Origin: RBG-16-66-20 sp964564865
GTDB lineage: Bacteria > Pseudomonadota > Gammaproteobacteria > Burkholderiales > SG8-39
Length of the DNA stretch: 17,863 nt
Direction: 5' to 3'
Assembly (NCBI GenBank): GCA_964564865.1
Contig: CAZMDA010000071.1
Span: 1-17,863 of the forward strand
Position 1 is the stretch's first letter. Every line of letters begins with the position of its first letter. The notes below the pieces were generated by a model. The model was not told the origin of the DNA and made no database searches. It was given only the letters and a program-made list of their open reading frames with translations. Below, one piece after another: positions 6,628 through 12,679 of this stretch. The position numbers and the translations under genes were made by a program.

Positions 6628-8247
6628 CTAAGGCAGCGTCACGACCACGCGCACGCCGCGCGGCAGGTTCTCCGCGACGACGCTGCCGCCGTGGAACTCG
6701 GCGATCAGCCGCACCACGTACAGGCCCAGCCCCAGGTGCGGATCGGACCCCGAATGGCCCGCCCGGCCCGACACCATGGAGCCGAACAGCGCGTCCCGGA
6801 CGGATTCCGGGATCGCCGGGCCCTCGTTCTCCACGGCCAGCTGCGCCCGGCCGCCGGCCGCGGCGAGCGATACCTTCACCGGCGTGCCCGGCAGCGCGAA
6901 ATCGGCCGCGTTCTCGGCCAGCTTGTCGAGCATCTGCGCGAGCAGGTCCGGTGCGCCCTCCACCACCAGCGGCGTCGAGGGCAGGTCCAGCTCGAACCTG
7001 CGATGGGCATAGGCGAGGCGGTAGCCCTCGACGCAGCCGCGGACCACCGGCACGGCGTCGAAGCGCTCTCGCGCCACCGTCGACAGCCCCTGCTCCAGGC
7101 GGCTGGCCTCGCCCATGCGCTCCAGGATCCGCGACAACCGCGACAGGCCTTCCTCGGCCCGTGCGATGTAGGTCCGGCTCTCCTCCGGCGTCGGCGCCAG
7201 CTTGAGGTTCTCCAGCGACGAACGCACCACCGCGATCGGCGTGCGCAGCTCGTGCGACAGGCGCCCGGCCAGGCTCTCCAGGTAGGCGTGGTGCTGCGCG
7301 AGCTTGCTCAGCACGGCGGAGAAGCTGCGCGACAGGTCGCCGATCTCGTCGCCGGCATCCGAACCCGAGGCGAGCCCCGCGAAACGGCCGCGCGCGTCGA
7401 TCGCCGACTCGGCCTCGTCGCGCAGGCGCCGGATCCGCATCGACAGGCGCGTCGCCCACGCAATGAGCACCGCTGCCGCGCCCGCGAACACCGTCAGCGT
7501 CAGCACCAGCAGCCGCTCCAGCGCCTCGCTCCTCAGCGTGGCGATGGGATTGGTGGTCTCCTCGACCACCACCGCGCCCACCACCTGGTCCCGGTTCCAG
7601 ATCGGGCTGGCCGCGGACATCACCACCGCACGCCCGTCCGGGGTGCGCCGCACGCGCGTGCCGGGCGCACCCTGCAGCGCGGCGCCGATGTCGCGTCCGC
7701 TGGCGAGCGCGTCCTCGGGCACTGCCTCGGCGAACTCTTCGCTGGGGCGCTGGATGAGGGCGCTCACGATCCCCCGCCACGCCCGCCGCATGCCGGACTC
7801 CTCCGGCGCCTGCAGCGGGCGCTTCAGGCTCCCGGCGAGCGCGAGCACCTGGTAGCGCCGGTTCACCACCCAGATGCGCGATTCGGTTCGCTCCACGCCC
7901 TTCAGGATGGCCGCGATATCCTCCTGCGCGGCGCGTGCCGCCAGGGCCTGCTCGCGCTCGAGGACCACCTGTTCGGCGGGCAGCTCCAGCGCGCGTTCCG
8001 CCAGCCGCCGCAGCTCGGCCTCCGCCTCGCGGCGCAGCGGATCGTCGCGCACCGGCGCGGCGTTGAGCAGCTGCGGCCGGTCGTGCAGCGCGGTGGCGAC
8101 GGCGCGTGCCGTCGCGAGCAGGTTGCGCTCCTGGCCGTCCAGCAGCACCCGCTCCATCTCGTTGACGTACAGCACGCCTGCCCAGGGCAGCACGAGGAGC
8201 ACCAGGGACACCAGCGCGAGCTTCGCGCGCAGGCCAAGCGGCCTCAC
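6628..8247 (-). CDS. Sensor histidine kinase of the dedicated sortase system (PdsS-like)
   Basis: A 539-residue inner-membrane kinase starting at GTG 8247, whose GTGA overlaps the regulator's stop. TM1 is at about residues 10-27 (LALVSLVLLVLPWAGVLY). A periplasmic sensor region runs to about 243 and contains no recognisable fold. TM2 is at about 245-268. A HAMP-like linker ends in GDEIGDLSRSF. The phospho-acceptor is His332 in RLSHELRTPIAVVRSSLENL. The ATPase part has the N-box KLAENAADFA and the G2 box LGLGLYVVRLI. It should autophosphorylate and pass phosphate to the adjacent regulator. Position beside a regulator divergent from a sortase and its target is the arrangement of the proteobacterial dedicated sortase system, whose kinase family it resembles. 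The assignment to that family rests on context plus general sequence and was not searched. The longer upstream frame overlaps the regulator and is rejected. Confidence 0.9.
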   Translation of the reverse strand: MRPLGLRAKLALVSLVLLVLPWAGVLYVNEMERVLLDGQERNLLATARAVATALHDRPQLLNAAPVRDDPLRREAEAELRRLAERALELPAEQVVLEREQALAARAAQEDIAAILKGVERTESRIWVVNRRYQVLALAGSLKRPLQAPEESGMRRAWRGIVSALIQRPSEEFAEAVPEDALASGRDIGAALQGAPGTRVRRTPDGRAVVMSAASPIWNRDQVVGAVVVEETTNPIATLRSEALERLLVLTLTVFAGAAAVLIAWATRLSMRIRRLRDEAESAIDARGRFAGLASGSDAGDEIGDLSRSFSAVLSKLAQHHAYLESLAGRLSHELRTPIAVVRSSLENLKLAPTPEESRTYIARAEEGLSRLSRILERMGEASRLEQGLSTVARERFDAVPVVRGCVEGYRLAYAHRRFELDLPSTPLVVEGAPDLLAQMLDKLAENAADFALPGTPVKVSLAAAGGRAQLAVENEGPAIPESVRDALFGSMVSGRAGHSGSDPHLGLGLYVVRLIAEFHGGSVVAENLPRGVRVVVTLP

Positions 8248-8933
8248 GGCGATTTCCAGCGGTAGCCCATGCCGTAGGCGGTCTCGATGTGGTCGAAGGC
8301 CGGATCCGCCGCCTGGAACTTGCGCCGGATCCGCTTCACGTGCGAGGTCACCGTCGCGTCGTCCACCACCAGCTGTGCCTCGCTCATCAGCTGCTCGCGG
8401 TTCTTCACGTGTCCGGGATGCCGCGCCAGCGCGTGCACCATCCAGAACTCGGTGAGCGTCAGCTCCACCGGCAGGCCGTTCCATGCCACCGTGAAGCGCT
8501 TGAGGTCCAGCGCCAGCGCGCCGCGCTCCAGCCTTTCCTCCACCTGCTGGGGCTCGCGCGACAACTCGGCGCGGCGGAACAGCGCGCCGATGCGGGCCAG
8601 CAGGTGCGGCAGGCTCGCGTCCTTGGTGAGGTAGTCGTCCGCGCCCAGGCGCAGCCCCGAGACGACGTCGAAATCGCTGTCGCGCGCGGTGAGGAAGATG
8701 ATCGGCAGCGTGGCCGAGAGCGCGCGCAGTTCGCGGCACAGGGAAAAACCGCCGTCCACATCCTCGCCCAGGCCGATGTCGATGATCGCCAGCTCGGGCA
8801 GCCGCGAGCGCAGCGCCGCCAGCGCTTCCGCGCGCCCGGCATACGCGGCCACCTCGAAGCCGTGCTTGCGCAGCGCCTCCGCGGTGTTGGCGCGGATGGC
8901 CGGGTCATCCTCGACGATGGCGATGCGACGCAT
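8244..8933 (-). CDS. OmpR-type response regulator of the dedicated sortase system (PdsR-like)
   Basis: A 229-residue DNA-binding regulator. The receiver domain (about 1-120) has acidic residues Glu8, Asp9 and Asp10 (MRRIAIVEDDPA), phospho-acceptor Asp52 (LAIIDIGLGEDVDGGF), Thr82 (IIFLTARDSD) and Lys104 (YLTKD). The winged-helix effector domain (about 130-229) has ELTLTEFWMVHALARHPG and VTSHVKRIRRKF, ending HIETAYGMGYRWKSP. The EDVDGG insertion after Asp52 and the ending are like those of response regulators next to proteobacterial sortases. The start at ATG 8933 is chosen because the MRRIAIVEDD opening is the natural receiver N-terminus. A 145-base region separates it from the divergent sortase-target gene, which is its most likely regulatory target. 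The kinase start overlaps its stop by four bases. Confidence 0.93.
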   Translation of the reverse strand: MRRIAIVEDDPAIRANTAEALRKHGFEVAAYAGRAEALAALRSRLPELAIIDIGLGEDVDGGFSLCRELRALSATLPIIFLTARDSDFDVVSGLRLGADDYLTKDASLPHLLARIGALFRRAELSREPQQVEERLERGALALDLKRFTVAWNGLPVELTLTEFWMVHALARHPGHVKNREQLMSEAQLVVDDATVTSHVKRIRRKFQAADPAFDHIETAYGMGYRWKSP

Positions 8934-8951
8934 GGGAATCGGTCGGCGGCG

Positions 8952-8957
8952 ACTATA
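8952..8957 (-). promoter_or_regulatory. Candidate -10 element of the response regulator operon
   Basis: The minus strand reads GGCTATAGTCG, with TATAGT as a good -10 hexamer 18 bases before the regulator ATG, implying a very short leader. No -35 with a 16-18 base spacer is convincing, which would fit a promoter needing an activator such as the regulator itself. This is weak, motif-only evidence. Confidence 0.35.
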
Positions 8958-8977
8958 GCCCAAGGGGCGAGGCCAGG

Positions 8978-9001
8978 GCGGGCAAAAGTCCCCCTGCCCG
9001 C
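8978..9001. promoter_or_regulatory. Perfect inverted repeat in the divergent region, candidate operator
   Basis: GCGGGCA (8978-8984) and TGCCCGC (8995-9001) form a perfect 7-base inverted repeat around a 10-base centre (AAAGTCCCCC). It lies between the divergently transcribed regulator and sortase-target genes, upstream of both. Arm centres are about 17 bases apart, near one and a half helical turns. It could be a binding site for the response regulator or a transcript hairpin. No gene ends here that would need a terminator. A short palindrome, AGAATTCT, lies just beyond at 9010-9017. Confidence 0.4.
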
Positions 9002-9078
9002 AGATTGCCAGAATTCTTCGCCGCCTTGCCTGCACCCGGCCGGCGCCGCGCCCGGCCCGGCGGCTGCAATGGGATCCC

Positions 9079-11154
9079 ATGAAAACCCACCACACGCAGT
9101 TCCCGCCCGTCGCCCGGCTCGCGCTGGTCGACTTCCTCGCCTTCATGGCGCTGGCCGCCTGCATCGCGCTGTCGCTCGGACTGGTGCTCGCCGGCGCCGT
9201 GCTGCTGCTGTCGGGCAGCGCGCAGGCTGCCCAGCCGGAACGCGAAGGCGGCCTGCTGCTCCGGCCGCGGGGCGGCGGCACCCCGCTCGCCGCACCGCTC
9301 CTCGCCACCGACGTCGAGATCCGCGTCGTCGGCCACGTCGCGCGCGCCAGGGTGACGCAGCGCTTCCGCAACACCCAGGCGGACTGGTACGAGGGGACCT
9401 ACGTGTTCCCGCTGCCGGAGAACGCGGCGGTCGACCGGCTGCGGATGCGCATCGGCGAGCGACTCGTCGAAGGCGAGATCCGCGAGAAGGAGAAAGCCCG
9501 GGCCACCTACGCGCAGGCCAAGGCCGAGGGCCGGCGCGCGGCGCTGCTGGAACAGGCGCGTCCGAACATCTTCACCTCGAGCGTCGCCAACATCGCACCC
9601 GGCGAGGAGGTTCAGGTCGAGATCGAGTACCAGCAGGCGCTGCGCTACGACCAGGGGCGCTACTCCCTGCGCTTCCCGATGGTGGTCGGGCCGCGCTACT
9701 TCCCGGCCGCCGAAGCCAAGGGCGCGGATGCCGCCCGCATCGCCACGGCGGTGTTCCGGCCGGCGGACGACGGCGTCGTCCGCAACCCGGTCACGCTGCG
9801 CGTGGATGTCCAGGCCGGCGTGCCGATCGCGGAACTGAACAGCCCGTCCCATCGCATCGAGACCGGTCCCTGCGGCGAAGCGGGTTGCCGCGCCGTGCTG
9901 CACGAGGCGGTGCCGGCGAACAAGGACTTCGTCCTCGACTGGACCCTTGCGCCGGGTCGCGTCCCCGCCGCCGCCGCGATCACTGAGCTGAAGGACGGCA
10001 GGCACTACGGCCTCCTGATGGTGGTGCCGCCGGCGCTGGAGCGGCGTGGCGAAGCGCTTCCCCGCGAAGCCGTCTTCGTCATCGACACCTCCGGCTCCAT
10101 GCAGGGCGCTTCCATCGCGCAGGCGAAGGAAGCGCTGGAGCTGGCGGTGCGCCGGCTCTCGCCCGCGGACCGCTTCAACATCATCGAGTTCAACAGTCAC
10201 GCGCGGCCGCTGTACCCGGCGGCGCGGCCGGCCTCTGCCGCCAACCTGGAGGCCGCGGTGCGCTGGGTGCGCGAGCTGCGCGCCAACGGCGGCACCGAGA
10301 TGGCCAAGGCCCTGGACCTCGCGCTGGACGGATCGGAGACGCCGGGGCGGATCCGCCAGATCGTGTTCCTCACCGACGGCGCGGTGGGGAACGAGGATCA
10401 CCTCTTCGGCATGATCCGTGAGCGCCTCGGCGACTCGCGCCTGTTCACCGTCGGCATCGGCTCGGCGCCCAACAGCCACTTCATGTCCAAGGCGGCGCAG
10501 TTCGGCGCCGGCAGCTTCACCTACATCGGCCGCATCGAGGAGGTGAAGCAGAAGATGGACGCGCTGTTTGCCAGGCTCGAGTCCCCGGTGCTCAAGGGCG
10601 TGCGCATCGACTGGGGCGGCGCCGTCGGCGTGGACGCTTGGCCCAAGCAGGTTCCGGACCTCTACGCCGGCGAGCCGGTGATGGTGCTGTTCTCGGCCGA
10701 GAGAATCGACGGTCCGCTGACCGTGTCCGCGCAGGCCGGGGACGGCTCGTGGCTGGCGCGCGTGCCAGTGGCGACTGCCGTCGGCGAGAACGCCTTGTCC
10801 GTGTTGTGGGCGCGCGAGCGCATCGGGGCCCTGATGGACCGGATGCGCGGCGGCGCGCCGGAGGACGAGATCCGCGAGGCGGTGCTCAAGCTCGCCCTGG
10901 AGCACCAGCTCGTTTCCCGCTACACCAGCCTGGTCGCCGTGGACAGGACGCCGGCGCGCACCGCTGAGGCGCTTCTCAAGTCGGCGTCCCTGCCGACCAA
11001 CCTGCCCGAGGGCTGGACCCTGGAAGGCGTAGGCGGGGAAATACACGGCGAACTGCCCCGCGGCGCCACGGACGCGCGCTTCAACCTGCTCGCAGGCGCG
11101 CTCCTGCTGCTCCTCGCCACGCTGCTGTGGAACCGCGCGCGGGGGTGGGCGTGA
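9079..11154 (+). CDS. VIT and VWA domain protein, dedicated sortase target
   Basis: A 691-residue exported surface or periplasmic protein. Residues 1-50 form a long signal sequence with a hydrophobic stretch ending SGSAQA/AQ. Residues 75-185 form a VIT domain (VTQRFRNTQADWYEGTYVFPLPENAAVD, then REKEKARATYAQAKAEGR and ANIAPGEEVQVEIEYQ). A VWA domain at about 331-500 has an intact metal-binding MIDAS site: Asp336, Ser338 and Ser340 in DTSGSM, Thr406 in NGGTEM, and Asp433 in FLTDGAVGN. The C-terminus is a sorting signal: LPRGATDA from residue 659, a hydrophobic run LLAGALLLLLATLL, then NRARGWA. This matches the family of proteobacterial sortase targets encoded beside their sortase. It probably binds a ligand or matrix through VWA/MIDAS. 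The ribosome binding site is weak. The stop overlaps the sortase GTG by four bases. Confidence 0.95.
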   Translation: MKTHHTQFPPVARLALVDFLAFMALAACIALSLGLVLAGAVLLLSGSAQAAQPEREGGLLLRPRGGGTPLAAPLLATDVEIRVVGHVARARVTQRFRNTQADWYEGTYVFPLPENAAVDRLRMRIGERLVEGEIREKEKARATYAQAKAEGRRAALLEQARPNIFTSSVANIAPGEEVQVEIEYQQALRYDQGRYSLRFPMVVGPRYFPAAEAKGADAARIATAVFRPADDGVVRNPVTLRVDVQAGVPIAELNSPSHRIETGPCGEAGCRAVLHEAVPANKDFVLDWTLAPGRVPAAAAITELKDGRHYGLLMVVPPALERRGEALPREAVFVIDTSGSMQGASIAQAKEALELAVRRLSPADRFNIIEFNSHARPLYPAARPASAANLEAAVRWVRELRANGGTEMAKALDLALDGSETPGRIRQIVFLTDGAVGNEDHLFGMIRERLGDSRLFTVGIGSAPNSHFMSKAAQFGAGSFTYIGRIEEVKQKMDALFARLESPVLKGVRIDWGGAVGVDAWPKQVPDLYAGEPVMVLFSAERIDGPLTVSAQAGDGSWLARVPVATAVGENALSVLWARERIGALMDRMRGGAPEDEIREAVLKLALEHQLVSRYTSLVAVDRTPARTAEALLKSASLPTNLPEGWTLEGVGGEIHGELPRGATDARFNLLAGALLLLLATLLWNRARGWA

Positions 11155-11789
11155 GCAACTATGGCGATGTCGCCCTCGGCGTGGAGTGCGCGCTGCCCGA
11201 ACTCATGCCCAGGGCGCCGCGCGGGCGCCGGGTCCTGCCCTGGCTCGCCGGCCTGCTGTTCGTCGCGGGTGCGCTGCAGTTCGGCCAAGGCGCATGGATC
11301 CACGCCAAGGCGCAACTGGCGCAGGTCCTGATCGAGCGCGCCTGGGCGCGCACCCTCGCCGGCGAATCCGCGGTCAAGCCCTGGCCCTGGGCGGATACCT
11401 GGCCGGTGGCGAGGCTGGAGGCGCCCGCGCAGGGCGTCTCGCTGCTGGTCCTTGCCGGCGCGAGCGGCCGCACCATCGCCTTCGGCCCCGGCCACCTGGA
11501 CGGCACGCCGCTGCCCGGCGCCCGGGGCAACAGCGTCGTCGGCGGCCACCGCGACACCCACCTCGCGTTCCTGCGCCACCTGAAGAAGGGCGACGCCCTG
11601 CGCATCCAGCGGGCCGACGGCGCCCGCGTGGACTACCGCGTGGCCGTAACGGACGTGCTCGACAAGCGCGATACCTGGGTGGCGGGCAACGGCGGGGGCA
11701 ACCGCCTCACGCTGGTCACCTGCTGGCCCTTCCACGCCCTGCGCGCCGGCGGGCCGGAACGCTACGTCGTGATCGCCGACCGGACCTAG
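11151..11789 (+). CDS. Class GN sortase (proteobacterial dedicated sortase)
   Basis: A 212-residue membrane-anchored cysteine transpeptidase. A single TM segment is at about residues 28-50 (VLPWLAGLLFVAGALQFGQGAW), followed by the extracytoplasmic catalytic domain. Catalytic His133 lies in GNSVVGGHRDTHLAFL, Cys191 in RLTLVTCWPF, and Arg204 in GGPERYVVIA; all three are intact. The upstream AFGPGHLDGTPLPG is also typical of sortases. It should cleave the C-terminal signal of the preceding VIT/VWA protein. Start GTG 11151 overlaps the target stop as GTGA, suggesting coupled translation. This gives a 27-residue cytoplasmic tail, longer than expected, and ATG 11205 (MPRAPRGRRVLPW) is an alternative start. 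No other sortase substrate is visible in the window. Confidence 0.94.
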   Translation: MSNYGDVALGVECALPELMPRAPRGRRVLPWLAGLLFVAGALQFGQGAWIHAKAQLAQVLIERAWARTLAGESAVKPWPWADTWPVARLEAPAQGVSLLVLAGASGRTIAFGPGHLDGTPLPGARGNSVVGGHRDTHLAFLRHLKKGDALRIQRADGARVDYRVAVTDVLDKRDTWVAGNGGGNRLTLVTCWPFHALRAGGPERYVVIADRT

Positions 11790-11805
11790 CACCCGGACAC
11801 AAGAA

Positions 11806-11902
11806 CCGCGGCGCGGGGCGCGCCCTCCAGAAAGGAGGCCACTGGACAGGAGTGGCGCCGCCCCGCCGCTTCGGCAGGCAACTGTGCTCTTGCCACCCTG
11901 CC
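11806..11902 (+). ncRNA. Run of abutting hairpins between the sortase and GST genes (structured leader, terminator or RNA element)
   Basis: The 135-base gap contains several perfect stems in a row: 11810-11815/11819-11824 (GGCGCG/CGCGCC, loop GGG); 11825-11828/11834-11837 (CTCC/GGAG, loop AGAAA); 11838-11843/11851-11856 (GCCACT/AGTGGC, loop GGACAGG); 11865-11868/11872-11875; and 11877-11881/11890-11894 (GGCAA/TTGCC, loop CTGTGCTC). An alternative helix, 11808-11817 with 11861-11869 (nine pairs, one bulge), would enclose the second and third hairpins as a three-way junction and exclude the first. No T-run follows, so it is not a classical terminator. I do not recognise a known riboswitch. GC-rich sequence makes chance stems common, so the call is tentative. 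Confidence 0.35.
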
Positions 11903-11924
11903 GCCGGCGCGGTGAAATCCCGCC

Positions 11925-12605
11925 ATGACCCTCACCCTCGTGGTTGGCAACAAGAACTACTCCTCCTGGTCCATGCGGCCGTGGGTGGCACTGCGCGGCT
12001 GTGGCGTGCCCTTCGCCGAGCGCGTCGTCAAGTTCGAGTCCGAGGACTGGGCGCAGAACATCGCCACCCTTTCGCCCTCGGGCCTGGTGCCGGTGCTCTG
12101 GGAAGGAACCCCGGGATCCGGCTTCGCCATCTGGGACACGCTCGCCATCGTCGAGCGCGCCAACGAGCTCTTCCCGGGCAAGGGCCTGTGGCCCGCGGAC
12201 CCGCAGGCGCGCGCCCGCGCGCGCAGCGTGACCGCCGAGATGCATTCCGGTTTCCGCGCCTTGCGCGGCGCCATGCCCATGAACCTGCGCGGCCGGCATC
12301 CGGGCAAGGGCATGAACCCGGAGGTGGCCAAGGACATCGCTCGCATCACGCGGGTCTGGTCCGAGGCGCGCGCGCAGTACGGCAAGGGCGGCCCGTACCT
12401 GTTCGGCGCGTTCTGCGCCGCGGACGCGTTCTATGCGCCGGTGGCAACCCGCTTCGTCACCTACGGCGTGGCGCTGTCCGGCGAGGCGAGGGCCTACCAG
12501 GAGGCGCTGCTGGAGAATGCCGCGGTGAAGGAATGGACTGCGGAGGGACTGAAGGAAAAGGAGTTCTACAAGGAGGACGAACCCTACACCACCCCTCCCG
12601 CATAG
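11925..12605 (+). CDS. Glutathione S-transferase family protein
   Basis: A 226-residue cytoplasmic protein with an N-terminal thioredoxin-like domain (about 1-80) and an all-helical C-terminal domain. NKNYSSWSMRPWVALRG at residues 9-25 is the opening of a common proteobacterial GST subgroup. The likely catalytic Ser is in the SSWS stretch, activating glutathione thiol. GLVPVL carries the cis-Pro that contacts glutathione, and IWDTLAIVE holds the gamma-glutamyl-binding position (Thr where Ser is usual). The C-terminal domain includes GGPYLFGAFCAADAFYAPVATRF, the N-capping motif region of GST folds. The substrate is unknown; detoxification or a maleylacetoacetate-isomerase-like reaction are options. 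The stop TAG is the first base pair of a perfect hairpin. No clear ribosome binding site precedes the ATG, and the structured gap lies directly upstream. Confidence 0.92.
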   Translation: MTLTLVVGNKNYSSWSMRPWVALRGCGVPFAERVVKFESEDWAQNIATLSPSGLVPVLWEGTPGSGFAIWDTLAIVERANELFPGKGLWPADPQARARARSVTAEMHSGFRALRGAMPMNLRGRHPGKGMNPEVAKDIARITRVWSEARAQYGKGGPYLFGAFCAADAFYAPVATRFVTYGVALSGEARAYQEALLENAAVKEWTAEGLKEKEFYKEDEPYTTPPA

Positions 12606-12631
12606 TCGCGGCACACTGCGAATGCCGCGAC
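12605..12631 (+). terminator. Perfect 9-bp hairpin at the end of the GST gene
   Basis: GTCGCGGCA (12605-12613) and TGCCGCGAC (12623-12631) pair perfectly around a 9-base loop. The first G is the last base of the GST stop codon, a usual place for a transcript-end hairpin. There is no T-run after it, so it may be an imperfect intrinsic terminator or a 3'-end stabilising stem. It could also act as an inverted-repeat operator for the next gene, whose possible -10 (TACGAT, 12636-12641) starts five bases later. Confidence 0.45.
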
Positions 12632-12679
12632 GCGTTACGATGGCGGCGCTTGCGTTGCACTAGTTTCCAAGGACGCCCC

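Noticed and set aside
8248..8739. N-terminal extension of the histidine kinase frame
   Set aside because: It overlaps the response regulator's effector domain in another frame. The GTG at 8247 with a GTGA overlap gives a normal TM1 start.
10978..11040. LPTN/LPEG dipeptide motifs upstream of the C-terminus as sorting signal
   Set aside because: They are more than 20 residues away from the hydrophobic anchor. LPRGAT directly precedes the anchor and fits the tripartite layout.
8953..11046. Large minus-strand frame opposite the sortase target
   Set aside because: No motif, His/Arg/Gly-rich composition, and it would run through the divergent control region. The plus strand carries intact VIT and VWA domains.
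12636..12641. TACGAT as a -10 element for the lyase gene
   Set aside because: The hexamer is reasonable, but no -35 lies at a proper distance because that position falls in the hairpin loop. Too weak to list as a feature.
11186..12679. Long plus-strand frame continuous upstream of the lyase gene, through the sortase and GST genes
   Set aside because: Arg/Ala/Pro-rich shadow of the sortase and GST genes in another frame. Only the part from ATG 12680 has recognisable lyase motifs.
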